Program-made: the position numbers and the translations under genes | Origin: Geomonas limicola | GTDB taxonomy: Bacteria > Desulfobacterota > Desulfuromonadia > Geobacterales > Geobacteraceae | Direction: 5' to 3' | Assembly: GCF_014193675.1 (NCBI RefSeq) | Contig: NZ_BLXZ01000005.1 | Location: forward strand, 372,001-436,000 | Length of the DNA stretch: 64,000 nt | Notes under the pieces: model-generated | Told to the model about the DNA's origin: nothing | Seen by the model: only the letters and a program-made list of their open reading frames with translations | The model's database searches: none | Shown: one piece after another, positions 16,520-25,027 of the stretch | Layout of the letters: every line of letters begins with the position of its first letter | Numbering within the stretch: position 1 is the first letter of the stretch

Positions 16520-17428
16520 TTAGGCTTTACATAGGTTCATCCCGCAATTCCGGGAAGGTAGCATCCCCCCTCCCTTGACGGGAGGGGGCAGGAGGGTGGG
16601 TGAAGCTGCCATGAGCTCGGAGTAGGCGACTTCCCCCTCACCCTGCCCCTCTCCCGCAAGGGGAGAGGGGACTCGTTTTTCTTTGCTCACTACCGTACAC
16701 CGGGCGCCAAGGAACCCGTCGGCAACTCTGCGCAGGGTGGCGAAGACCTCTTTAAGTGGACCCACCACCGAATTGGTGATGAGAAAGCCACCAACGAAGG
16801 TGCCAAGCGCCACAAAGAGGATGATGGCGAGCATGATCCTTCGCGTGTGCTGAAAATCCGCTGCGCTGGCCTTGCGAACATCGACACCTTCTTTCAGGTG
16901 GGCATCCACCAGCTCTGCAACCAACTTCGCAGGCTTTTGGTAGAGCGGTGCGAGCTGTCCGGTGGCAAAACTGACAGCTTCATCGAGCGCCTCTGCACTC
17001 ACGGCGCGCTGGATCGCAGCTGCCTTTTCGGCCAGTATCTTTCCCTGGTCGACGTACTTCTCAAAGAGCGCACGAAAATCTTGTATCTTGCGGCGCTCCG
17101 AAGGCTCGATATCGCATTTTTCGTAGAATTGGACGCCTTTTCGGACCGCAGCTGCGCGGCTTTCGAAATCCTCGGTTTTTTCTTTTGCCTTGGCGGTATC
17201 TTTCAAGGACAGGAGGTAGACCAGATCCAGCCGCATGGTCAAGAATTCGTTTTTCAAATCCTGCAGCACGGCAGTCTGGGTTATGCCGTCACTCAGGGTC
17301 TGCTCCTCCTGGTTCATCCTCGAGAGGTTGATCATCCCGATGCTGCCAACCAGTACCAGTCCCAAGCAACTTATCATTACCAGTGTCATCATCTTCGTTC
17401 TTACTTTTAGATCGCCCCAGAAGTTCAT
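16520..17428 (-). pseudogene. Truncated methyl-accepting chemotaxis protein
   Basis: The frame from the ATG at 17428 (GGAGGG 6 bases upstream) gives 302 residues. There is an N-terminal membrane segment, a four-helix-bundle sensor domain (about 35-200), a second membrane segment (about 205-228) and the start of a HAMP domain (VVGPLKEVFATLRRVADG). The sequence then runs into the palindromic repeat and reads a repeat-derived tail (RVPSPLAGEGQGEG) to a stop. The whole cytoplasmic methylation and signalling domain is missing. So it is a decayed chemoreceptor; a stable sensor-only protein is possible but less likely. Confidence 0.8.
16565..16671. repeat. REP-like GC-rich double palindrome
   Basis: CCCCCTCCC pairs with GGGAGGGGG (16565-16588), and CCCCTCTCCC pairs with GGGGAGAGGGG (16646-16670). 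The two palindromes are joined by a 57-base spacer. The pattern resembles short extragenic palindromic repeats of many proteobacteria. It lies across the 3' end of a truncated chemoreceptor gene. Confidence 0.65.
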
Positions 17429-17715
17429 GCGCATCCCTCCGTTGAATTTGCCGTATAAGCAGCAGGTGTCCGTTGCCTGTACGGTCACGCGATGCAAAAC
17501 GATTGGGTTGGACTGCCGTTGTACTGCGCGAGGTATGTTCCCTTGGTCGAATTTGCGGCAGTTACCTGAGGTGGGCATCGTCAAATTATGGGCTTTTGAT
17601 CGGTTACGGGAGGGTGGGCTTAAGGTGAATCAGTCGCTGTGGGCGAAGAAATTCGTAGAAGTGTTAGGGGGAAATGGAGGGCGGGTGGGAAATAACTGTA
17701 CCTACCTGGTGGGGA

Positions 17716-18336
17716 TCAGGTGCTATGACAAGGTTCCGTGCAGGTCCTCGCCTTGATTCCCGGTCTAAGCAGGGCGAGGATATCCCTGGCATCTATAGGA
17801 TCTCTACTTCCAAGCACCGGGCTCTGCTGGGAATGGATGTCCGAGTAAATACCTATGCAGTTAATCGTCGTGGAAATGATGTGCGCCATGGCCTCAGGGT
17901 CGATTTTGTCAGTTATGTCCCCCTGCCTCATCCCGTCATCGAGAATTTTCATCAGGCACTGTTTTGATTTCAGGACGAGGGGTTTCAGGTGGGTTTCATA
18001 ATACCCGCTGGGCGACATCAGCTCTCTCAGGTAGATTTTCGAGAAATGCGGGGAGGTCCTGTGCCTGTCGAGTGCCCAGATGACGTACTTTTCCAGCCGT
18101 ACCAGTGGGCTTGACTTGTCTGCCGCCAGTCGTCGGATCGCTGAATAACAGGAAAACTGCTTTCGTAAAACCTTCTGGTACAACCCTTCTTTGCCACCGA
18201 AATGGTAGGTGATCATCGAGATGCTCGTATTGCATTTCCGGCAGATGTCCCGGACACTCACCTGGTTGTAGCCGTACTCCGCAAACATTTCGGTCGCCGC
18301 GGCGAGGAGCATTTCCTTGGTTGTCTGGGGAGCCAT
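17716..18336 (-). CDS. TetR family transcriptional regulator
   Basis: 206 residues with AAGGAGGGC before the ATG. The N-terminal helix-turn-helix (about residues 10-55) has VSVRDICRKCNTSISMITYHFGGKEGLY, and an all-helical ligand domain follows. It lies 52 bases downstream of the hybrid kinase gene on the same strand, so the two may be co-transcribed. Cysteines at positions 32 and 35 lie in the DNA-binding domain, which is less usual. Targets are unknown. Confidence 0.9.
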   Translation of the reverse strand: MAPQTTKEMLLAAATEMFAEYGYNQVSVRDICRKCNTSISMITYHFGGKEGLYQKVLRKQFSCYSAIRRLAADKSSPLVRLEKYVIWALDRHRTSPHFSKIYLRELMSPSGYYETHLKPLVLKSKQCLMKILDDGMRQGDITDKIDPEAMAHIISTTINCIGIYSDIHSQQSPVLGSRDPIDARDILALLRPGIKARTCTEPCHST

Positions 18337-18388
18337 TGCGCCCTCCTTTACGCGAGATGTATCGATGAAACCGCGGCTAAATCCCGTT

Positions 18389-20371
18389 TCACATGCAGCT
18401 TTTGCTGACGATTTCCTTCAGGGCCGTGAGGGTATAGGGCTTCTGGATGAAACCGGCCAGCCCCTTGCCGATGAACCGTTGCGAAACTTCGTGTTCGTTG
18501 AAGCCACTGGACATGATCACCCGCGTCCCCGGTTTCAGTTGCTGCAGCTCGCGGTAGCACTGTTCGCCGTCCATGTGCGGCATGGTGAGGTCGAGGATGA
18601 CGAACCTGAAACCCGGCTGTTCCTGGAAACGAAGCAGCGCATCCTTGCCGTCGCAGGCCGTCACCACCTCGAACCCGAGCTCCCTCAGCATGTCTGAGCC
18701 GATGGCCCGGACGGATTCCTCATCGTCTACCAGCAGTACTTTACCGGTGGCAGTCCAGGTGCTGGACATCTGGGCCCGGTCAAGAAGTTCCAGCTGCTTG
18801 GAACTGGCCGGGAAGATGACTTTGAAGCTGCTCCCCTTGCCTTGCTCGCTGTAGATCTTGATCCCCCCGTTATGTCCCCGGATGATCCCCAACACGGCGG
18901 ACATCCCCAGGCCTCTCCCGGTGAACTTGGTGGTAAAGAAAGGGTCGAAGATCTTTGCCTTGGTCTCCTCGTCCATGCCGCAGCCGGTATCGGCGACCTC
19001 CAGGTACACGCAGAGGCCTTCCGGGATACTCTGATCGAGGCAAAGGTCCTGGAGGTACTGGCGGGTGCAGTCCATGCATCCCGTGGTAATCGCAATTACG
19101 CCGCTTTTTTCTCCGATAGCCTCCGAGGCGTTGATCACCAGATTCATGATGATCTGGCTGATCTGGGTGGCGTCGCCCTCGAACATCGGCAGCGGGTTGA
19201 ACTGGTTGAAACGTAAGACCGCCTTCTTAGAGATGGATACTTCGAGCATGTGGATCATCTCTTCGATGAGGCGGTTTAAGTCAAGAAGCTCCAACACGAA
19301 CTTCCCTCTGCCGGAGTAGGCCAGCATCTGGCGTGACAGGTCCGCCGCCCGAAAGGCTGCCGCGTGGATTTTCTGCAGGTTGTGCCGGACCGGCGACTCG
19401 ATGGGGAGGCGTGCCTGGGCCAGGTCGGCGTTACCTATGATCGCCATCAGGATGTTGTTGAAGTCATGCGCGATGCCGCCGGCAAGAACGCCCAGGCTTT
19501 CCAGTTTCTGCACCTGCTGGATCTGTTGCTCGTGCTTTATGCGTTCCGCCATGGCTTGCTTGCGCTCGGTGACGTCGAGCATGACGCCGATGATTCCCCC
19601 GATTTCTCCGCTGGCCTGGGTGAACACGGTCTTGTGAAAGATCACACTACGTTCGATCCCCTTGGCATCCGGCATCACCCAGTCGTAAATCTGAATGCCC
19701 CTGGTCTGCAGTAAGGCACGGTCCATCTCGTCATATTTCCTGGCGATCTCGGGAGGTGCCATTTCGTACACGGTTTTCCCGACCATTTCCTGCCGGGTGA
19801 TGCCTTTGAACTCCTCGTAGGCCCGGTTGCATCCGATGTACAGTCCCTGGGTGTTCTTATAAAAGACCGGGATGGGCATGATATTGATCAGGTCGTCAGC
19901 AAAAGACCAGGCGCCCGGGCCGTGGCCCATCTTTTGGCGGTTGGACAGATCCCGGAACACGGAGTGGATCAGTGGCTCGCCGGCCTGCCGAAGCGGGGTG
20001 GACACCATTTCGATGGGGATAGTGCTGCCATCCTGGAGCCGCACTTGGAAAGCACTGACAATGGACTCACCGTGGTCGGCGGTGCGCCAGCGCCGCGCGA
20101 GCTCTTCAGGGGTACAACCGTGGGCAAGTTCAAAGATCGAGCGCTCGATGAGCTTCGCCGGCAGGTAACCGGTAAGCCTGCAAAAGGCCTTGTTCGCAGT
20201 CCTGACGAAGCCCGAGATGTCGTTCATGATCGCAGCATCTGAGGCGTTCTCAAAGATCGTTTCGAGCCCCCTGGCCCGTTCCAGGCTGGGTTTTTTTACT
20301 TTTGCTGCGTAACGCACAACGCCGAAAGCCGCCAGGCCGAGGAGTAGGGGGGCTATGGTAATCGCATTCAT
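18389..20371 (-). CDS. Hybrid sensor histidine kinase (PAS-PAS-HisKA-ATPase-receiver)
   Basis: 660 residues. One N-terminal membrane helix (about 5-22), PAS domains at about 35-145 and 155-275, then HisKA with the phospho-acceptor H302 in GGIAHDFNN. The ATPase domain (about 370-520) has N-, G1- and G2-box features (NLVINASEA, DTGCGMD, GRGLGMSAV). A C-terminal receiver starts near 535 (VLLVDDEE) and has its Asp in ILDLTMPHMDG. The domain order gives autophosphorylation and intramolecular transfer. It is divergent from a TetR gene with a palindromic operator in between. Confidence 0.93.
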   Translation of the reverse strand: MNAITIAPLLLGLAAFGVVRYAAKVKKPSLERARGLETIFENASDAAIMNDISGFVRTANKAFCRLTGYLPAKLIERSIFELAHGCTPEELARRWRTADHGESIVSAFQVRLQDGSTIPIEMVSTPLRQAGEPLIHSVFRDLSNRQKMGHGPGAWSFADDLINIMPIPVFYKNTQGLYIGCNRAYEEFKGITRQEMVGKTVYEMAPPEIARKYDEMDRALLQTRGIQIYDWVMPDAKGIERSVIFHKTVFTQASGEIGGIIGVMLDVTERKQAMAERIKHEQQIQQVQKLESLGVLAGGIAHDFNNILMAIIGNADLAQARLPIESPVRHNLQKIHAAAFRAADLSRQMLAYSGRGKFVLELLDLNRLIEEMIHMLEVSISKKAVLRFNQFNPLPMFEGDATQISQIIMNLVINASEAIGEKSGVIAITTGCMDCTRQYLQDLCLDQSIPEGLCVYLEVADTGCGMDEETKAKIFDPFFTTKFTGRGLGMSAVLGIIRGHNGGIKIYSEQGKGSSFKVIFPASSKQLELLDRAQMSSTWTATGKVLLVDDEESVRAIGSDMLRELGFEVVTACDGKDALLRFQEQPGFRFVILDLTMPHMDGEQCYRELQQLKPGTRVIMSSGFNEHEVSQRFIGKGLAGFIQKPYTLTALKEIVSKSCM

Positions 20372-20417
20372 CTGGTGTACCCGTTTCCGCTTGGTTCCCG
20401 TGAAATCTGCTTAAGAG

Positions 20418-20434
20418 TAACGTATGTTACGTTA
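20418..20434. promoter_or_regulatory. Perfect palindromic operator, likely TetR binding site
   Basis: TAACGTA-TGT-TACGTTA is a perfect 7-3-7 inverted repeat in the 139-base gap between the divergent hybrid kinase and TetR genes. Site form and place match autoregulatory TetR operators. It could control both directions. Confidence 0.65.
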
Positions 20435-20510
20435 TTGATTTAAGCTCGACAAAACTAAACCACCTTGATATAAAAATGCAAACAAAATTTCGGTGGGAGG
20501 ATGAGCCGCA

Positions 20511-21137
20511 ATGAGGGTAAAGACGGACGCCAAGCGACGGGCCATTATAGAAGAGGCGGGGAAGGTCTTTAACGCGGTCGGTTTCGAGAGGGCTTCCATG
20601 GCGGAGATCTGCACCAGGGTGGGAGGGTCCCGGACCACCGTCTATAACTATTTCCCCTCGAAACAGGAGCTGTTCATCGCGGTGGTGATTGAGTCGGTTG
20701 CTGCTGAGTACGAAGCCGTGCATCAACCGTTCGAGGAGCAGGTTGAAGATGTCGGTGAGGCTCTGCGGTGCTACGGGGAGCGGTTCATCGCCCTGATCTA
20801 CTCGCCCAAGATCGTGGTGACGCGGCACATGATGATCGCCCAGGCGAAGCATTCCAAGGCGGTGCACGAACTGTACGAGCAGGGGGCTTTGCGGTCCCAA
20901 CAGCTGATAGCCCAGTTTCTTGAGCCGTTGATGGCGGCGGGCCGGCTCCGTCCGGCGGATCCGCTGATCGCTGCAAGCCACCTGATCAGTCTCCTGGAGA
21001 CGGAGTTTCGCCACCTGCTGCTGTTAGACTCGCCGGAGGTGTTGAGTAACGAGGTGATCCGGGAGGGGACCAGGCGGGCCGTCGAGGTTTTCATGGGAGG
21101 GTACGGTGCGGCGCCGGTGCGTGGAAAGGACGACTGA
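20511..21137 (+). CDS. TetR family transcriptional regulator
   Basis: 208 residues from the ATG at 20511, preceded by GGGAGGATGAGCC. The helix-turn-helix is at about residues 10-55 (ERASMAEICTRVGGSRTTVYNYFPSKQELF), followed by a TetR C-terminal helical domain. It lies 77 bases after a 17-bp palindrome and is divergent from the hybrid kinase, so it probably represses itself and the kinase gene. Ligand is unknown. Confidence 0.92.
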   Translation: MRVKTDAKRRAIIEEAGKVFNAVGFERASMAEICTRVGGSRTTVYNYFPSKQELFIAVVIESVAAEYEAVHQPFEEQVEDVGEALRCYGERFIALIYSPKIVVTRHMMIAQAKHSKAVHELYEQGALRSQQLIAQFLEPLMAAGRLRPADPLIAASHLISLLETEFRHLLLLDSPEVLSNEVIREGTRRAVEVFMGGYGAAPVRGKDD

Positions 21138-21312
21138 TCAGTTCCGGCTTCATATCAAGCTCTGACTATCAGGGGGATTCGGGTAGGGCGCGTTAGTCTT
21201 GGATCGGATCGACAGGGCAGGGGGAGGACGCTCCAGCACTGGGCTTGGCGAGGGGGCTCTAGGCGCCGGATACGCCTGGCAGTAGATGCCGCAGCAGGGG
21301 ATACGGCAAAAC

Positions 21313-21346
21313 AAAAGGGCTTACAGGAATCACCTGTAAGCCCTTA
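21313..21346 (-). terminator. Terminator downstream of tRNA-Cys
   Basis: The stem GGGCTTACAGG/CCTGTAAGCCC (11 bp) has a 5-base loop. On the minus strand a T-rich run (TTTTGTTTT) follows, directly after the tRNA gene. Confidence 0.88.
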
Positions 21347-21352
21347 TATTTT

Positions 21353-21427
21353 TGGAGGCGGCACCCGGATTCGAACCGGGGAATAAAGGATTTGCAGTCC
21401 TTTGCCTTACCACTTGGCCATGCCGCC
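21353..21427 (-). tRNA. tRNA-Cys (anticodon GCA), CCA encoded
   Basis: The minus strand begins GGCGGCA, which pairs with TGCCGCC at the 3' end, then discriminator T and encoded CCA. The anticodon loop is CTGCAAA (anticodon GCA) on an AGGA/TCCT stem. The T-arm shows GGTTCGAATCC. About 75 bases including CCA. Confidence 0.95.
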
Positions 21428-21521
21428 GTTTCCTTCAGTGGAGCCGCGTTTATAACCCGATTCGGAGCAGCTGTCAACCTCAAAATTTGACTATCTGCCG
21501 CAAACCCCGCCGCGTACCAAC

Positions 21522-22115
21522 CTACTTCACGATCACCCGCATGAACTTGTACAGGTAATCGACGCCGGACCAGATAGTTATGATGGTGGCGATCCAGAGG
21601 TAGAACATCCCGACGTTGTGCATGTTCACTACTAGCAGAGGATGGTCCACGGAAAAGAACCAGCGGTAGTCGTAGTGCAAGAGAAGACCGATGATGGCAA
21701 CCAGCTGGAAGATGGTCTTGAACTTGCCGAGATTCGAAGCGGGAATCACGATCCCCTCGGTGGAGGCGATGCCGCGCAGACCGGTGATGATCATCTCGCG
21801 CCCAAGGATTACCAGCACCATCCAGGCCGGGACCCGGTCGAAGGGGAGGATCATGATGAGCGCCGCCATGACGATGAGCTTGTCGGCAATGGGATCCAGG
21901 AACTTCCCGAAGACGGTGACGATCCCCATGCGGCGGGCCAGGTAGCCATCGAGCCAGTCGGTGACCGAAGCGGCGGCGAAGAGGGCAGCCGCCCAGAAAC
22001 AGGGGGTGCGCTCCGGTGAGAGGAGCAGGAGGCAGAGAAGGGGTATGGCCGCGATCCTCCCCATGGTGAGGATGTTGGGCAGGTTCATGACTTGCGGTGG
22101 TGCCGGATTCGACAT
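21522..22115 (-). CDS. pgsA: CDP-diacylglycerol-glycerol-3-phosphate 3-phosphatidyltransferase
   Basis: 197 residues with several membrane helices. The CDP-alcohol phosphotransferase signature is intact: DWLDGYLARRMGIVT followed by GKFLDPIADK. It makes phosphatidylglycerol phosphate in the inner membrane. An alternative ATG at 22088 (MNLPNILT) aligns better with the usual start, but neither has a clear ribosome site. The lytic transglycosylase gene lies 14 bases upstream on the same strand. Confidence 0.93.
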   Translation of the reverse strand: MSNPAPPQVMNLPNILTMGRIAAIPLLCLLLLSPERTPCFWAAALFAAASVTDWLDGYLARRMGIVTVFGKFLDPIADKLIVMAALIMILPFDRVPAWMVLVILGREMIITGLRGIASTEGIVIPASNLGKFKTIFQLVAIIGLLLHYDYRWFFSVDHPLLVVNMHNVGMFYLWIATIITIWSGVDYLYKFMRVIVK

Positions 22116-22129
22116 GGAATAGTAGGCCT

Positions 22130-22726
22130 TTAACGGTAGTTATTTCGGTAGCTCAGCACCTTCGCTACGTACTGCTGGGTTTCGGGGTAGGGGGGGATGC
22201 CGCCGTATTTGGCCACCTTGGAAAGTCCCGAGTTGTAGGCGGCGAGCGCCAGGGACTCATTCCCCTTGAAGGTGTCCAATAGAAAACGGAGGTAGCGTAC
22301 GCCGCCCCGGATGTTGTCCCCGGGATCCATGCTGTCGGCGACCTTGAGCCCCTTCGCGGTACTCGGCATGAGCTGCATGAGACCCTGGGCACCCTTGGAG
22401 GAGACGGCAGTCGGGTTGTACCCCGACTCGGCGTGGATCACCGCCTTCACGAGCGAGCTGTCCACCCCGAACTCGCGGGAGCAGGCCAGGATGATCGGCT
22501 CGAACTGCGCCGGGTCACGGGCGTAGCCGGGGAGCTTGAAGGCGGTCCGTAACTTCTTGTCCTTCTTGATGTCCCGCATGAACACTTTGAACCGCTTGTC
22601 CGTGGGGGCATCGGTGAAATGAAGGGTCCCGTCGGGATCCTCATAGCGGTAAATATCGGCGTGCGCTTGTACTGAAAACGTCAGCAGCGCCAGTATCAGC
22701 ACGTGGGTGACGAGGTGTGCTCTCAA
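22130..22726 (-). CDS. Lytic transglycosylase (SLT domain)
   Basis: 198 residues from a TTG at 22726, chosen because AAGGAAGG lies 10 bases upstream and the product then begins with a well-formed signal peptide (ending VQAHA); an ATG at 22750 in the same frame is the alternative. A short DUF4124-like stretch (IYRYEDPDGTLHFTDAPT) precedes the SLT domain. That domain has the catalytic Glu in AVIHAESGYNP, then GAQGLMQLMPSTA and ALAAYNSG. It cleaves peptidoglycan glycan strands in the periplasm. Confidence 0.9.
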   Translation of the reverse strand: MRAHLVTHVLILALLTFSVQAHADIYRYEDPDGTLHFTDAPTDKRFKVFMRDIKKDKKLRTAFKLPGYARDPAQFEPIILACSREFGVDSSLVKAVIHAESGYNPTAVSSKGAQGLMQLMPSTAKGLKVADSMDPGDNIRGGVRYLRFLLDTFKGNESLALAAYNSGLSKVAKYGGIPPYPETQQYVAKVLSYRNNYR

Positions 22727-22838
22727 GTTGCAAAAACCTTCCTTTGGCATCGGGCAAAAAGCAGTGACGCCCTGAAGACATATAGACGAATTGCCGGATT
22801 TATTCAAGGCCTATTGTGTCAGTTTGGCCCGAAATGCC

Positions 22839-22867
22839 TTGACAAAAATCCGGGGGAGATCAATAAT
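22839..22867 (+). promoter_or_regulatory. Sigma-70-type promoter for nadB
   Basis: TTGACA at 22839-22844, a 17-base spacer and AATAAT at 22862-22867. It lies 57 bases before the nadB ATG. Confidence 0.6.
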
Positions 22868-22889
22868 TTGCCAATTTTCTGAACGCCAC

Positions 22890-22908
22890 AACCGTTATGT
22901 ATACGGTT
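22890..22908. promoter_or_regulatory. Inverted repeat, candidate operator of nadB
   Basis: AACCGT-N7-ACGGTT is a perfect 6-bp inverted repeat between the promoter and the nadB start. Its place downstream of the -10 box suits repression. The binding protein is unknown. Confidence 0.45.
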
Positions 22909-22923
22909 TAGATCGGGGGATGC

Positions 22924-24519
22924 ATGAAGCTTGAAAGCGATTTTCTGGTGATCGGTAGTGGTATTGCCGGGCTCTCCTTCGCCCTGCAGGCTGCAGCCCA
23001 CGGCAGCGTCGCCGTGGTCACCAAACGTGAGATAGCCGAATCGGCAACCAACTACGCCCAGGGCGGGATCGCCACGGTCTCCTCGGATGAAGATACCTTC
23101 GATGCCCACGTGCAGGATACCCTGGTGGCCGGAGCCGGTATCTGCCACGAAGACGTGGTGCGCATGGTGGTCGAGGAAGGTCCCCAGGTGATCAGGAACC
23201 TGATCGAGTGGGGGGTCCAGTTCACCATGAACGAGGGGGGCTACGACCTGACCCGTGAGGGTGGTCACAGTGCCCGGCGCATCCTGCACGCCGAGGACGT
23301 CACCGGCCGCGAGATCGAGCGCGCCCTGGTGGCGGCGGTTCGGAAGCACCCCAACATCACCATCTACGAAAATCACATCGCCATCGACCTGATCACCGAG
23401 GCAAAGGTTCTCAAAAAGCCGCTCAAGGAGAACCGCTGCCTGGGTGCCCACGTGCTGGACATCGACGCGGAGAAGGTGAAGACCTTTAACGCGCGCATCA
23501 CGCTGCTCGCCTCGGGGGGCGCTGGCAAGGTGTACCTCTACACCTGCAACCCGGACGTGGCGACCGGCGACGGCGTCGCCATGGCTTACCGCGCCGGGGC
23601 CACGGTCGCCAACATGGAATTCATGCAGTTCCACCCGACGACCCTGTACCACCCGACCGCCCGCAGCTTCCTGATCTCGGAGGCGGTGCGCGGCGAGGGG
23701 GCCATCCTCAGACGGCGCGACGGCACCGCCTTCATGGAGCGCTACCATCACCTGAAAGACCTGGCGCCGCGCGACATCGTGGCCCGCGCCATCGACAACG
23801 AGATGAAGACCCACGGCGACGACTGCGTCTACCTGGACATCCGGCACCGGGGCGCCGAGTACATCACCCAGCGCTTCCCCAATATCTACCAGACCTGCCT
23901 CGAGTTCGGCATCGACATGACCCGCGATATGATCCCGGTGGTGCCGGCGGCCCACTACCTCTGCGGCGGGGTGGCGGTCAACGACGACGCCGAGACCGAC
24001 GTGAAGCATCTCTACGCCATCGGCGAGGTCGCCTTCACCGGCCTGCACGGCGGGAACCGCCTGGCCTCCAACTCGCTTTTAGAGGCGGCGGTCTACGCCG
24101 GTCGCGCCTTCAAGCACTCCATCGAGGTGCTGAAGAGCGCGAGTTTTGACACCCCGGAAACCCCGGACTGGGACTGCGGCACGGCGACCAACTCCGACGA
24201 GATGGTGGTGGTCTCCCAGAACTGGGACGAGATCCGGCGCTTCATGTGGAACTACGTGGGGATCGTGCGCACCGACAAGCGGCTGGAGCGCGCCATGCAC
24301 CGCATTGACCTGATCCAGCGCGAGATCGAGGAGTACTACTGGAACTTCATCGTGACCAGCGACCTCATCGAGTTGAGGAACATCGCTACCGTCGCGAAGC
24401 TGATCGTATCCTGTGCGCAGTTGAGGAAGGAGTCGCGCGGCCTCAACTACAACATCGATCACCCGGGTGTGGATGATGTCAATTGGCGTCGCGACACCTA
24501 CTTAAAGAAAGGGTTCTAG
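22924..24519 (+). CDS. nadB: L-aspartate oxidase
   Basis: 531 residues, usual length. N-terminal FAD-binding GSGIAGLSFALQ, NYAQGGIA, and HGGNRLASNSLLEA near residue 380, followed by the helical C-terminal domain. It oxidises L-aspartate to iminoaspartate, first step of de novo NAD synthesis; fumarate can be the electron acceptor in anaerobes. The other NAD genes are not in the window. It is followed after 8 bases by the chorismate mutase gene, so the two are likely co-transcribed. Confidence 0.96.
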   Translation: MKLESDFLVIGSGIAGLSFALQAAAHGSVAVVTKREIAESATNYAQGGIATVSSDEDTFDAHVQDTLVAGAGICHEDVVRMVVEEGPQVIRNLIEWGVQFTMNEGGYDLTREGGHSARRILHAEDVTGREIERALVAAVRKHPNITIYENHIAIDLITEAKVLKKPLKENRCLGAHVLDIDAEKVKTFNARITLLASGGAGKVYLYTCNPDVATGDGVAMAYRAGATVANMEFMQFHPTTLYHPTARSFLISEAVRGEGAILRRRDGTAFMERYHHLKDLAPRDIVARAIDNEMKTHGDDCVYLDIRHRGAEYITQRFPNIYQTCLEFGIDMTRDMIPVVPAAHYLCGGVAVNDDAETDVKHLYAIGEVAFTGLHGGNRLASNSLLEAAVYAGRAFKHSIEVLKSASFDTPETPDWDCGTATNSDEMVVVSQNWDEIRRFMWNYVGIVRTDKRLERAMHRIDLIQREIEEYYWNFIVTSDLIELRNIATVAKLIVSCAQLRKESRGLNYNIDHPGVDDVNWRRDTYLKKGF

Positions 24520-24527
24520 AGGTTTTC

Positions 24528-24803
24528 ATGACCATCGACGAGATCAGGGCAGAGATCGACCGGTTGGACTCCGAATTGTTGCGCATCTTCAACGAACGCG
24601 CTTCGCTCGCACTTAAGATCGGGGAGATCAAGAAGGGGCTCGATCTGCCGGTGTACGACCCGACCCGCGAAAAGCGCATCTTCCAGCGCATGGCCTCGGA
24701 AAACGGAGGGCCACTGGACGACCAGGCCATCGTGAGACTCTTCGAGAGGGTCATCGACGAGTCGCGCCGCCTGGAGCGCATCATGACCCGCGGCGATCAC
24801 TAA
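24528..24803 (+). CDS. Chorismate mutase, AroQ type
   Basis: 91 residues from the ATG at 24528. The all-helical AroQ pattern is clear: IRAEIDRLDSELLRIFNERASLALKIGEIK, then YDPTREKRIFQRM and IVRLFERVIDESRRLE. It converts chorismate to prephenate in the cytoplasm. The gene for a DAHP-synthase-like regulatory domain follows 14 bases later, suggesting a functional pair in aromatic synthesis. Confidence 0.93.
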   Translation: MTIDEIRAEIDRLDSELLRIFNERASLALKIGEIKKGLDLPVYDPTREKRIFQRMASENGGPLDDQAIVRLFERVIDESRRLERIMTRGDH

Positions 24804-24817
24804 AGGAGGATAGTTAC

Positions 24818-25027
24818 GTGCTGATTGTCATGCGCAAGACGGCCGATATGGTGGACCAGGAAGAGATCAAGGCCTACCTCATCGACCGGGGTTTCGACAT
24901 CCATCAATCTACGGGCGCCAACCGGGTCATCATCGGGGTGATCGGCGATACCGAGAGCCTGGACGTGGCCGACATCGAGAAGTTCTCCGGCGTGTTGCAG
25001 GTGGTAAGGATCGCAAAGGAAGAGTGA
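24818..25027 (+). CDS. Free-standing DAHP-synthase N-terminal (ferredoxin-like) regulatory domain
   Basis: 69 residues from a GTG at 24818 with AAAGGAGG upstream. The product (LIVMRKTADMVDQEEI, HQSTGANRVIIGVIGD, GVLQVVRI) follows the pattern of the N-terminal ferredoxin-like domain of type I-beta DAHP synthases such as the Thermotoga enzyme, which binds aromatic amino acids for feedback control. Here it is not fused to the catalytic barrel. It sits between chorismate mutase and glnD. It could be a small amino-acid sensor acting on either chorismate mutase or a DAHP synthase encoded elsewhere; that is inference. Confidence 0.75.
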   Translation: MLIVMRKTADMVDQEEIKAYLIDRGFDIHQSTGANRVIIGVIGDTESLDVADIEKFSGVLQVVRIAKEE

